NCBI GenBank assembly: GCA_025403435.1
Contig: CM046332.1
Location: 2,860,981 to 2,924,980 of the forward strand
Direction of reading: 5' to 3'
Length of the DNA stretch: 64,000 bases
DNA from: Artocarpus heterophyllus
Taxonomy: Eukaryota; Streptophyta; Magnoliopsida; Rosales; Moraceae
The position numbers and the translations under genes are program-made. The notes under the pieces are model-generated. The model had not been told where the DNA came from. It saw only the letters and a list, made by a program, of their open reading frames with translations, and made no database searches. This document shows, one piece after another, positions 1-10,809 of this stretch; within the stretch, counting starts at the first letter, position 1; each line of letters opens with the position of its first letter.

Positions 1-1331
1 TTTATTTAATTTTCGGTTGTCCAAATACTTTTAGAGTTAATATAATTTCAGTTATTAACTGGAATTGACCATAATGCCCAGGTAAAACAATATTGTACTC
101 TTACTTTATTACTTATGACCGTGTATACTTGTACTCCACCACAGTTGGGAAGTCTGGGAATCAACGTTTGGTGCTATAATTGAGATTTTTGACAATGCAG
201 TGCCAAAACACACTAGGTCTCGGGCTGTAGTGGAAGATTTTGGTCTGCAGTGCTAAAACACATGGGACTACAACAGAAGATTTTGAGCTGCAGCGCTTAG
301 CCTCTATGTGGGCTTCCCTGATTAAACAAATTAGCTTTGCAGCCCAAGTTTTTGGTGTTGTAGTGCCCAACTTCAGCCACTTTGCCCCTTTTTGTCTTCT
401 TTCCAGTCCTAATAGCTTCCATTCTCAAGCCCACTAATGCAAATGAGTATAAGTATAATATTTTGTAGGAAAACTAAACCAAAATGTATTCAAATGCATT
501 CTATAATTCATTGAAATAAACAAAAAAAAAATATGAGTAAGAAAATAAATCCTAATAAAAATAAAAATAACTAAAATTAAATAAAATTGCTAAATGTAAC
601 AAAAAGTAAAATAAAATCTCAAACATAAGGCCAATTTAACTTTATAAAACAAGGTAAAATAGTTCTAATTTCACAGAATTATTAGTCATCCTCGTCTCTG
701 TTCACAACAATGTCACGCTCACAGCTTGAACTGTGAGAAGATGGGAGGTCGAGGGAGAAGAGATTACTAGCCGGAGGCTTTTTAAGACTCTGGCACCATA
801 GTAAGAGATGGGAGAGAGGGAAGGAGAAGAAGAGGAGAGGAGGAGGCTAAAGTTTTAAAGGTATGTTTGTGTTTTGATATGCCAGAAGTTATATCTTTGT
901 GAGGTTGGAAAAAAAAAAAAAAAAAAGTGTTGTTTTTGAAGTCAATACCTCCGGAATAGGTAGTTTTCTAATTGATCCATCTAAATGCCAATCACTGCAT
1001 CCGAATAAATATAAATAAATGTAAAAAAAAAATAAAAGAAAGTATTTTTCTAATTAATGATAGGTTTTGGTGTCTTAATCTTTTTTTTATTTAACCAACT
1101 CAAACCTTTGTTTTTTAGGTACAAAAGGACAATTTTAACTAACATGCATTAAAATCCCTCTCACATAATGTACGCATGACCTTAAAATTGCATAATTAGA
1201 CTAAAATATTTTTTGAAGAAATCAATAATTTTTGTTTAAAAACAAGATAACAAAACAAAATAGATTTGAGATAGATATGAGAAGAAAAGGATCGTGCGTA
1301 GATCATGTCGATTATCTCCTTAGGATTTTGC
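1..1331. other. AT-rich intergenic DNA, no gene seen
   Basis: No open frame here looks like a protein. The stretch holds A/T homopolymers (for example a poly-A run near 909-926), a purine-rich GA tract near 800-850, and the short tandem motif listed separately at 196-310. Confidence 0.5.
196..310. repeat. Imperfect short tandem repeat (TGCAGYGC units)
   Basis: TGCAGTGCCAAAACACA at 196 recurs as TGCAGTGCTAAAACACA at 246, and a diverged third start (TGCAGCGCTTAG) lies at 289. Each unit also carries a GAAGATTTTG-type segment. Spacing is about 50 and 43 bases. Two short overlapping open frames here are only translations of this repeat. Confidence 0.35.
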
Positions 1332-1601
1332 TCATGGCCATTGATAGAGGAAGAATACAGAGCTCTGATTCTGCGGCAGAATTAGAAGCCAGTGTAGGCT
1401 AGAGGCAAGGCAGGTCGCTCTGCCGTCAAGATCAGGGACATCGACAACGAACTTCTTTCCTAATTCACATGTCAGATGGCAGCTTGAGCCCTCGGCGTAG
1501 ATGAGGAACCACGAATACCAATCCCGCAATGACTCGGATTTGACAATGGAGGTCAAGGAAGTAAGTTTACATTGCATGCCTACGTTGCGGAAGTGGAGCA
1601 A
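1332..1601 (-). pseudogene. Possible F-box/DUF295 beta-propeller fragment
   Basis: An 89-codon minus-strand frame contains the stretch KKFVVDVPDLDGRATCLASS followed by LHWLLIL and a hydrophobic FFLYQ segment. This order (YVxDxPxLxGxxCLxSxxGWLLL, then an aromatic FFxNPF-like end) resembles the start of the DUF295 domain in plant KIB-type F-box proteins, which act as substrate receptors in SCF ubiquitin ligases. No F-box is visible upstream, the frame stops right after the FFLYQWP segment where the domain should continue, and flanking sequence is AT-rich. I read it as a relic. The similarity is recalled, not searched, so a chance frame remains possible. Confidence 0.3.
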
Positions 1602-1984
1602 GTCAACTAGGCTGAGGTGATGGTAGATTTAGGATAGAAGTTAAAAAAATATTGAGCATTGTAAAAAAATGTTGTTACTAAAAAGGTCATGTGCAGTTCA
1701 CATGAAGGGAAATTTAATAAACATCGGTTAAATTTATCATTTTGTACCTAAAACAAAAAGGCTTGCGTTGGTTGAAAAAAAGATTGAAGACCAAATACTT
1801 ACTTTTGTAAAAGGTTAAAAACTAATGGAAAATTAACCCATAATAATACCATAAATTAAAAGCAATGAAGACTTGAGAGTTTTTATAACCATAAGGTTTA
1901 TTTGCGATGAATTCAACTAGTGGGAGGCCTTGCCTTTTAAAGCATAGATAAATCCTATATTCTTTATAAATTGTTGATGTAGGA

Positions 1985-3030
1985 CTCCCACTACGAGCCA
2001 CCACTGCACCAAACAACAAATCTACACCTTGTCTTGTCAATCTTTGACAAATTCAACCAAATTTCTCGTTCTTCGCTTTTCTCTAACAGATGAAGTGCAC
2101 CTAAATGGTACGTCCAAATGTCCTCCCAATGCCTTTCAGACGTATAATATTAATCAAGTTTAATATGTGTTTGAACTTGATCTATATTACCACCTTGGTT
2201 ATCATACTTGCTCTATTCTCAGCATTTCCAATCTTATGAAGTGATATCTTCATCTCTTCTATGATTTTTCATGCAAACATTAACATGCCTCATCTAGGAT
2301 AGTATGCACTCTCCTGTTTTTGCACAATTCCTAAGTTTTCAATTATTCTCTGGAACTAAATAGCTTCTTTAACAAGCTTTGTAACCACCATAATGTTTGT
2401 GTTTGTAGTAGACAAAGCGACTATAGATTATAAAGTAGACGTCCAACTAAATATCGGTGCTCTAACAAGAATAAATACAAGGTATAAGGTCTACACATCT
2501 TTATTACTCGCATAATCAAAATCGACATTATCAACACATCGACCAAGTATATCAAACCCCTTAAAAACGAAAACCGCATCTACGATGTTTAGAATATAAT
2601 CTTTTTCAGAGCTTGCTAAGGTCTTTAAACATGACCATGCATGTATTTACTCACTACACACTTTAACAGCTTGTGAAATATTAGGTCTCATACATCAAGC
2701 TACCCCGCACCGAAAAGTAAAACCTGTGGCTTCTACTCACGTTATGCATAGATCTCAAAAGAGACGGATGCACTAACCTTGAAGTGAAGCAAAGTGGAGT
2801 AGTAACAGGTTTTGATCACTCTGTCATGCCAAGACATTGCAGCACCTTCGTCAAATATTGCTTCCAAGTCAAGGAATCCTTGCCTTGGACTAATCTTTTC
2901 GACTTCATTGAGATCCTTCATCCCAAACTCATTTTTTAGTTGAGCCTTAGTGCTTCAATTTTTGATTAGTTCTCCGAAACGATATACTTGTCATCAAGTA
3001 CAGATAGTAAATAAAAGAAAGATCTATGTT
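1985..3030 (-). pseudogene. Degenerate Ty1/copia pol (RT end, RNase H) with PPT and LTR start, antisense
   Basis: Read on the minus strand from about 3030 downwards, in switching frames, the order is that of a copia pol. A decayed active-site block (VLDDKYIVSEN in place of YVDDM-type) comes first. It is followed by STKAQLKNEFGMKDLNE, then QYLTKVLQCLGMTE and KPVTTPL (RT connection), a GSLMYET block with ISQAV (start of RNase H), and finally a tail reading NRASMITKVV and IKFKHILNLINI. Beyond it the minus strand reads AGTGGGAGTCC and then TGTTGATG near 1985, which fits a polypurine tract and LTR start. Frames are broken many times, so this is an old insertion. No single open frame covers it. No matching 5' half was found upstream of 3030. 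Confidence 0.6.
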
Positions 3031-4340
3031 GTAGCTTGCAAAAATATTACACACAATGATGATATTCTCTCCTCACAACTGTAGAAACATTAACCAATTA
3101 AATTGCCCCTTTGGTGGTTGTTCCAATCCAGACAGAAATTTCTTCAATTTGAACGCCCAATTTTCTTTATCATCAACCTTAAATCCACAGCAAACGAAAT
3201 GGGAAAGAAACCAATTTGAAAATCAAAATCGTATCATCATGAAGAGATTACCAAAGGCACCACCAGGCATAGGAATAAGTACCGGAATCAAGAAAATAAT
3301 TTTGATTTTAAGAAGCATGGATTTTCTAAAAGAAACAAAGAAAGTAAAGGACAGAAATTTAGTTGAAGAGAGGTAAATCTATAACTAACAGGGAAAAAAA
3401 AAGTAAAACAACCTAACAAAGCTTAACAAAACGCAAAAGAGAAAGTAAATATATATATATATTAGCTTCATGAATACATAAAATATTTCAAAAAAGCTTT
3501 ATTTTATTTGGGTAGTTGATCTCTAAATCTGTATCTGCTTGGATAAACTAATTCCCTCTGTTTTGTTTTTCTTTTCTCCCTTAAATAGTTCTTTGTTTTA
3601 GAAAATGACACTCCTACCCTGCCTATTTAATGAGATAGAGCAAAACAAGCCTTGGTAAACACCTTAAGCTCCTAAAAGTGAGAGGATACACTCGAATTAA
3701 ATACCATATTTTCCCGTAAAAAAGATGGGATAGTTTTTTGGTAGAAGTTGGATAGTGCCAACCTTTACAAGTTTATGACATGTTGTACTTCCAAATAATT
3801 TTGGTCGCTAAACTTAAAAAAATACATAACAAAAACAAAGAATAAAAATGACATAATTTTTGTAGTCTTCTTTGTTTTCTTCCTTCCCTTAATTCTTCTT
3901 GTTCTCCTTGTCAACTTCGCAATTTTCGAGTCATCATCCTCCGCCAATGTAGTCCGGCGAGGTCCTTCCAAGTACCAGCGAGGTCCTTCCAAGTACCAGC
4001 GAGGGTGGACTCTCACTGCTGGCATTAGTTCTTCACAGACAGAGAAAGAGGCAAAAAACGAGATTTTAAATTTTAGTACTAACATGCATATAGAAACACA
4101 TCAGGAAATCAATCCCACAAAAAATATAGATAGCTCATAACACACAATCTTCAGGGACCTACCATCCATTCGGTTAGGCAGATTAAGATCAAATTAATTA
4201 TGTTTGCTAATGCAATAACTTTTGACGACCAACCACCGAAAATAAAGGTAGCACGACAAATGAAGCACTGGACAAGACAATCCTTGAATGGGATCTTCCC
4301 CTCCCTCTCCGCATGAGTCCCCCAGTTTGCCTCATCCCAA
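3031..4340. other. AT-rich stretch without a recognisable gene
   Basis: A 106-codon plus frame (3056-3376) and a 106-codon minus frame (3765-4085) are open but low in complexity and show no family I recognise. The second is partly made by the 21-bp duplication at 3959-4003. A short TA microsatellite lies near 3451-3463. Confidence 0.4.
3959..4003. repeat. 21-bp tandem duplication
   Basis: The unit CGAGGTCCTTCCAAGTACCAG is present twice head to tail, followed by the first bases of a third unit. It makes a repeated GPRWYLE peptide in the minus-strand frame, which I do not consider coding. Confidence 0.75.
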
Positions 4341-4607
4341 ATGCTATGTTTAGCTATTTGGGCGGGGGCGAGGTTTGCCTTAGATTGCGGTTTTACTTGT
4401 GGGGCCTTAAAATCGAATGCAATTAATATTGTTCGTGCTGTCCAAAATCTAGTTGATCGATCTATGGAGGCAAATGTTATCAAATACATTATTGCAATCT
4501 TACCTAAAACTTGCTGTGGTTTTGTTAGCTATATTTCTCGGAAAGAGAATATAGTAACTTATACGTTAGCTAGTCAGGCTTTCTTAAATTATGTTGATTT
4601 TGTCTAA
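4341..4607 (+). pseudogene. LINE-type RNase H (RVT_3-like) remnant
   Basis: The 88-codon frame reads GARFALDCGF, then LKSNAINIVRAVQ, and later SYISRKENIVTYTLASQAF. This is the recognisable order of the plant RVT_3 RNase H-like domain found at the 3' end of non-LTR retrotransposon ORF2. The pattern is AxxxGLxxALxxGF, then VExDSxxVVxAL, and at the end FxHVxREaNxVAHxLA. The expected SDS aspartates are replaced (KSNA), so the domain is inactive. About 80 bases after the stop lies an A-rich tract (4689-4706), consistent with a LINE poly(A) tail. No reverse transcriptase is visible upstream, so the copy is 5'-truncated, as is usual for LINEs. Confidence 0.5.
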
Positions 4608-4688
4608 TGTGATTATTTATTATCTTTTATTGGTCACTTTTTACGAAACAATTTATTATGCGATTAATGAATTTGTCAGTCTCACTTC

Positions 4689-4706
4689 AAAAAACAAAAA
4701 AAAAAA
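4689..4706 (+). repeat. A-rich tract, likely LINE poly(A) tail
   Basis: A run of A with one C follows the RNase H remnant and is followed by a GA-rich microsatellite. Target-site duplications were not identified. Confidence 0.4.
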
Positions 4707-4709
4707 GGG

Positions 4710-5430
4710 GAGAGAGAGAGAGGGAGAACGTGATTTCATTATTTTGTGAATTGGTGAATTTCGTGTTGGGCTCGCTTTTATCTCCTGTATTTCAAAGCAA
4801 ATTCTGAGATTGCAGGTTTGAGCCCCGGCTAGTGCTTTCAACGGCTGTGAAGCGTGGGTTCGATTTAAATCACGTCATTAATTCTCGTTGATTCAAATGG
4901 TTGTGAAGTCAATTATTTGCTTGATATGCATAGGAGGAATTGTGTTTCTGGAAGATACAAAGTTTTTTTTTTTTAAAAGAAATTTCATATTTAAATTTTG
5001 TTTAATTAGCATTAGAATGTCTTTAATAATTAGAACTTTAGTAACTTTTTTCATATAAAGCAAAATGAAACTCTCATTCTCCGCTAAAATTTAAATCCCA
5101 CAGAGATCCCGATGCCATAGATCAAATATTGGTCTTAAGCAATTAGAATTTTAAACTTAAACTAAGTTTAAGTCTTTAATTTGTTAATTAAGTTCAGCTA
5201 TGCAACTTTGATTACCTAAATATCCATATGAAAAAAAAAAAAAAAAGAACAAGTGACATAGACCTTCTTATTTTTGACGAAAAAGTTACAAGGAATAAAA
5301 AAATGGATAAAATATTAAAGTCGGGTAAAACGCATACATGCAAATATTAATTTTGAGGGCATTTTGTCACAATGCTAAAGTTTCCAAAAAATATACATAT
5401 AACATCAAATCAATTGTACAAGAGGGTAAA

Positions 5431-5433
<3 letters not shown>
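4710..5433. other. AT-rich intergenic DNA, nothing recognised
   Basis: No open frame of plausible coding quality. Contains A/T homopolymers and a short GA-repeat start. Confidence 0.5.
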
Positions 5434-5467
<34 letters not shown>

Positions 5468-5477
5468 ATATATATAT
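5434..5477. repeat. (TA)n microsatellite
   Basis: About twenty TA units, interrupted once by TC. Similar shorter TA runs occur near 7351-7377, 55807-55834 and 56996-57012. Confidence 0.9.
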
Positions 5478-5679
5478 TCCACACATGATCTAACACACAG
5501 GCACACAAACATCCATTCCAAGGCACAAAAGAACTAAAGCAAATAGTTAGCGAATATTCTCCACAAAAATACTTTCTTAGCTCATACCGTACATTTGAAT
5601 TCCTAATTACTTGTCAATGACGAAAAGCTTTTTATTTTGTATTTAACAGTTAATGGTCTACATCATTTTCTCATATATA

Positions 5680-5790
5680 AATAGTAAAAAGCTCATATAT
5701 GTTACAATAACAATAAAAAAGTCGCTACAGTGTAAAGCCTTTATATATTATACAAAAAGCAGTCTTAACCAACGGTTTTAATCACTTTAG
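5680..5790 (+). repeat. Fragment of a dispersed AAGCTC-ATATGTTACA repeat
   Basis: Contains AAAAAGCTCATATATGTTAC, then CTACAGTGTAAAGCC and AACCAACGGTT, in the same order as the elements at 6620-6757, 18257-18409 and 56050-56197. The terminal TGTTTGG-type ends are not obvious in this copy, so I call it a fragment. Confidence 0.45.
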
Positions 5791-6619
5791 TTGCTTAATA
5801 TATTATTAATCCCAATTAAGTACAGAACCATTGTTGATTGACCAATTGTGTTGCAGTAGATAAAATTTTGTGCAAATGGGTCCTCCTTACAGGCCACTTT
5901 CTTAATAATTTTGTTGAGCACATACATCTACGAAGCGAACTTCCACGGTATTTCGTACATCCTTTAATTATTATTATTTTTTTTTTCAAAATTGCCACAA
6001 TTACATAAAAAATCTGATACGATTTTTGTCTTTGCACGGAAACTGGGTTCAGTTGACTTGAAAATATGTATTATCCTCCTTTTAAATAACTTTCTCCTTT
6101 ATCTTGTTTTTCATGTTGTCTTTTGTACCTCCAGATTAATAAACATAAAGTAAAATCAAATGGGTTGGTGAACCTGACATTACAACCCATAAACTGTCAA
6201 TTTCGGAAAAAAAAAAAAAAGAAAAAGAAAAGAAGAAGAAAACCTTGAAACTATGGGCGGTTTATATCATGTAGGAACGGTATTCTCTGAGAGATATATA
6301 TGTACGGTTACAATTAATTAAGCAATTATTAATAACGGGCGGCTTAAAGACCTAAGATATGTTTCGGGACCTTTTATATATATATATAGACACACATATA
6401 TCGATAGGTTCAAATCTTCTTTCTAATTTTATTATTTAAAATGATATCTAACTAATTATATTATAACATATTATTTAAAAAGTTTGACATAATCAATTGA
6501 CTTTTACATATTTTTTATTAAATGACATGTTATACGATTAGTTAGACATTATTTAAGACAAAAAAATAAAACGGTCAATTTGAGTCCCAAAAGAGTGAGG
6601 GAGAATTGAATTTATTGGC

Positions 6620-6757
6620 TGTTTGGTTGAGACAAACTCAGTTCAATGAAAAGCTCTCATATGTTACAGTAACAAAAAAAATTACTACAGTGTAAAGCTC
6701 TCACATGCTATGATAAAAATGATTCTAACCAACAGTTCCCACCACCCTTCTAAACAC
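6620..6757 (+). mobile_element. MITE-like element with TGTTTGG/CTAAACA ends
   Basis: Begins TGTTTGGTTGAGA and ends CTTCTAAACACC, an imperfect inverted terminal pair. It holds two tandem blocks of the form AAGCTCTCAYATGYTA with ACAGTGTAAA between them, and then AACCAACAGTTCCCACCACC. Non-coding, about 140 bp. No target-site duplication could be fixed, so its superfamily is open (hAT-like ends are one possibility). Confidence 0.45.
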
Positions 6758-7639
6758 CACATTAAACAAAATGAATCAAACAATTGACATTAATTAACCA
6801 CCTACATGTCTGGCAACCATAATTTTCTTTTTTTAGGTGGAAATCTGACAATCTTAATTTATTTGCTGTTAGCCTTTGGCTTAAATTAAAATTTTGACCT
6901 TCCGCTAGCTTTCACTCTCCAATCTTTTTTAGTTTAGTCAATGTGTTGGTACGGTGGAGATAAAATGTTTGAAAAAAGTGAACACTGATTTTAAAAATGA
7001 CCCCTATTTTTTTTTTTTAAGGGCATGCCTAATACGTACAAAGTACTAACCGTACAAAGTTTTGGAATCACGGACATTATTCGCATATTAACAGTCAATC
7101 TCTGCTACGTCGATATTTTTTTTTCCCTTGAAAAACCTCCACACGCTGACAGGTACAATAATTTGTTCAGAAAGCTTCAACGTAACGGAATTGACACAAC
7201 ATTTGTTTTCATACTCTAATGTTTTAATTAATATAGCCAAAAACAATCCCTCAAAAAAATATAGCCAAAAAATATATCTTTAATTTGTTCTGAAATGAAG
7301 CATATCTGCAACTATTCCAGCAAAAAAAAAAAAAAAACACTCACACATAGATATATATATATATATATTTATATATATCTTGTGCAACTAAAATTTGTCA
7401 TCATATCTTACTTTCCAACATGTATATACATAACATAATCAAGCTATACACATCCATATAAGTGATATACGCACATAAATAAACAAAAATAATAGTGATC
7501 ATGCTGACGTTCTATACGTTAATCGAGCTTTAAAGATATATACTATAATTTTGGCAGGAAAAAAAAAACAAAACAAAAAAAAAAAAGATAACTACTGTTA
7601 CTTTTCTCATAAAACCAAGTGAGATATATCAGAGAAGTT
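6758..7639. other. AT-rich intergenic DNA
   Basis: No gene seen. A 64-codon plus frame (7025-7219) has no recognisable family and is probably chance. Includes a TA/ATAT run near 7351-7377. Confidence 0.4.
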
Positions 7640-8504
7640 TTACTAGGATAGCAAATGGGCCCACTCTACAGGGCTTTTACTTATACGTTTAGTGGTAGAA
7701 AAAAGAGCAACAAAAACTTATCCTGGTAGTATTTTTAAAATAGGTGAAAATAAATTTGTTTTAAAAAATGAGAATTTTTTAAAAATTATGTCGAGAGTGT
7801 TTTTGAAATTTTTGTCTCAAAAAACGTACAAAAACATTTTTAAAAATTCTCAAAGCAATACCAAATGGGGCCTGGCAATGAAGTTTTTCTATTTAAAACT
7901 ATATTTTAAAATGAATTTAAATAAGTCAAAATGGTTTTAAATCATTAAAAAGTAATAAAAATGGCAATGAAGTTTATATATCTTATTAAAATTCTTGTAG
8001 AAGTTTCAAGGTCTATTTCGGTCCCATTTGGCATAGCATCTTTTGTGCTTTTAGACATTGGAAGAAGAGAAGCAAAATGTGTAGCTTTTTAGTAAGTATT
8101 TAGAACCATATTTTTAAAAAACTTTAATGGGTCAAAATCGTTTCAAATTTTTTTAAGTTACAAAATGTTATATTTACTTATAATGTATTGTTAATATTCT
8201 GGTATAAGTTTCAAAGTCTATTTCAAAAGTGCTTTTTATAAAAAGCCACATCTTGTGGCTTTGACACTTTTGGAGGGCAAAGCACATCTGACAGTTCATT
8301 CAAACACTTCTACAAGTAGCTTTTGGACTTAGGAAGCTGAAAGCAACCTCTAACTAGGATGCCCTCCTAAACAGGCCCTTCATAAGTGTTTTTTTAGATG
8401 TTACACTTTGCGACTTTAACTAAAAGCTCTTCTAAATAGTCAAAGTACCCCTAACATGGCATCCAAACACTTTTAGAAGTAACTTTTGAACTCAAGAAAC
8501 TAAA
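7640..8504. mobile_element. Cluster of non-autonomous hAT-like elements, target of the gypsy insertion
   Basis: The segment about 8022-8382 starts GGTCCCATTTGGCATAGCAT and ends CCTCCTAAACAGGCCC, which form an imperfect inverted pair. A second unit follows. Its right end, CCCAAACAGGCCC, lies on the far side of the gypsy element at about 17623-17635, so gypsy 1 landed inside it. A third related piece is near 7640-7870 (GCAAATGGGCCC and CCAAATGGGGCC). Nothing is coding. The superfamily is inferred from the ends only. Confidence 0.35.
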
Positions 8505-10703
8505 TGTAACGCCTCGAAATTAATTTAATGTTATTGTAATGTAAAATGATGAATTAGTGTACCATAATTAATGTTTCAACGTTAATTTGATCATTTGGTT
8601 AAATTTTAGGTTGTTTTGTTAATTTAATAAATTCTAACGATTCCTTATTATTTTAAAATGTCATTTTGAGTTTTTAAAACACAACAGTTTGTTAAATGTT
8701 AAAAATATTCCGTTTTACAAAACCATGGGGTGGCACTTGGTTTTCGTACAGTAAAACCGTCCATCGTTTCTCTCTATTTATTCTCTCTTCTCTCCCTCTC
8801 TTTGGCCCACTCTCACACTCTCTCTCTCTCTCCCACCCGTGACTCTCTCTCTCACTCTCTCTCTCTCTCCCACCCGTGACTCTCTCTCTCACTCTCTCTC
8901 TCAGTTTCTCTCATTCTCTCTCATTTCTCTTTCAAATTTTTGAAACAAAATTTTAATCCAAGCTTCAGGTTAGCGAGTAGGAAGCTCGGGGATGTGATTT
9001 GGCAACCAAGAACGTGAATTTAAAGCTTCGATTCGAGGTTAGTTTTGAAATTTCTAAACTTTTTTTGAATTTTCAATTTTCGTGCATTTTTAAAATCTAA
9101 GTTTGTTTGAGCTTAGAAAACCCTTGATTTGAGTTAAAGGAACTTAGAACACCTAGAATCTAAGCTTGGATTGAAGAAAAATGGATATGATTGAAGATTT
9201 TTCATATTTCCTCATTTTCTTCCATTTTTGAATTTTTGGGATTTTTGTGTTCAAATCTTATTTAAATGAGTCCAAAAGTGTTCTATTATGTTTTTCTATC
9301 ATCTATGATTGTTTTCTATGTCTGGGATTTGAGAAAAACAGGTTAAAATCAAGATTTGAGTTTTGGGAAACCCAAAACCTGTGGCTGAAAATTCTGAGTT
9401 TTTTCAGTTCGGCAGGCCGAATTCAAAGGATCAACAGGCCAGATTCATCTGTCCGGCAGGCCAAACCTGGAAAGTGTTTGGCCGACCAGACTTGATTTTT
9501 GAGTCGGCCTGTCGAAGCAGGGCGTCTGGTAGGCCGGTAGGGCATGGGAAAATTTTGTGATTTTTCATCTGTTTTCACTATTTTCAACCCCGATTGAAAT
9601 TTCAATCTTGTAAAATGATTTTAAAGATACAAATGGCACACTAGGACATCATGAAATGGTTTAATAACATAAAATGTCTCAAACTAGATATTGATCGACT
9701 TAGTGTGTATCTAGGATCATTCGTGGTTCCGTGGAGCTGACGTATAGTGGATCAGGATTACGGTGTGGGGCACCGACACGAGGATCAAGGTAGGACTTCT
9801 ACCCTTTCTTTGATAACCCAGTTTCAAAATGATTTGGCTTTGAAAAGGGTTTCTATAAAAATGTTTTCAATGGTTAATTGAAAATGGAATTTATCGGTTT
9901 TATTTTTGTAAACCATGAACTGAGATGAACTTCATAATGAATAATAATGAAAACTTCTAGTAAATGGGTTTTGAATAATGTTAGAAATGAATATAAGGGC
10001 ATGATGCCATATCAGAGATCGGGTCGTGTAGCGATCGACCTTTGGGGCAGGTCCCGAAACCCAACTGGGCCACTACGGTGGTGATATTCATGTGGTTTGC
10101 CTAGGAAAAGAAAATAATGTATTTTTGGTCGACCGAATAAACTGTTTTGGGTAAGAACGGTTTTATAAATTTATTTATTCAAGGTTTCTTTTAAATAATT
10201 CCCTGAATAGTGAGACTTTTCTTTAAATTAAATGATTTATTAAAATATGGTCCTACTAAGCCTTTCGCTCACATTTTCTTTGTTTTTTTTTTAAAAAAAA
10301 ATCCCCCCTCTAGGTGGATTCCTACTTAGGTTCAGAGAGGACTCTACGGACAGAACTCAAGAGTAGTAGAAGGACTAGTAGATTATTTGCAATAATTGAT
10401 TAAGGCATGTAATGTTTAACTCTATTTGTACTTGGACTATGGTTGTATTATATTATTAATACTATGTGTGTGCACAAGTTATGGGTCAATGGGACCCTTA
10501 CTAGCGGGTCTTTATTATTTTATTATTCGCTTAATGAGTTCACCTGCTTAATGTTTACGAATTCTTTTATAAAATATAGTTTTGAAACTTCCACATTTTT
10601 ATATATTTGACTTAACCCTTAAAATTCTTGATTTTAATTAAATTTCTCTTTTAATTAATTTAAATAATCTATCACGTCACCTCCCGTACTCCGGGGTGTG
10701 ACA
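8505..10703 (+). repeat. Gypsy 1 5' LTR
   Basis: Starts TGTAACGCCTCGAAATTAAT and ends GGGGTGTGACA. Inside, in order: a CT-rich microsatellite leader (about 8777-8930), a donor-like GAG/GTTAGT (GT at 9038), a GC-rich palindromic motif array (9405-9545, TTCGGCAGGCCGAA type), the block ATGGCACACTAGGACATCAT, a second donor-like AAG/GTAGGA (GT at 9790), a GAGATCGGGTCGTGTAGCG block, a TAAGCCTTTCGCTCA hairpin remnant (about 10257) and TCTAGGTGG. Confidence 0.95.
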
Positions 10704-10706
10704 GAA

Positions 10707-10718
10707 TGGTATCAGAGC
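10707..10718 (+). promoter_or_regulatory. Primer-binding site, initiator tRNA-Met type
   Basis: TGGTATCAGAGC, three bases after the 5' LTR, is complementary to the 3' end of plant initiator tRNA-Met, the usual primer for these elements. Confidence 0.95.
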
Positions 10719-10809
10719 TCAAGGTTATGAACCTTTGGAATTGTGCACACATAGGTATGACAATGAAATACCTCTGACAGCATAAAATTTTGTTTTCAGA
10801 AGTGAGAGA

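Noticed and set aside
3056..3376. 106-codon frame as a gene
   Set aside because: Biased composition and no recognisable motif; lies next to decayed copia sequence.
8692..8892. Minus-strand frame rich in RERERES
   Set aside because: Translation of the CT-rich leader of the LTR; low complexity and repeated in the other LTR with different frames.
10707..10718. tRNA-Met-like sequences as tRNA genes (also 34063 and 49032)
   Set aside because: Only 12 bases matching the tRNA 3' end are present, next to LTRs: these are primer-binding sites.
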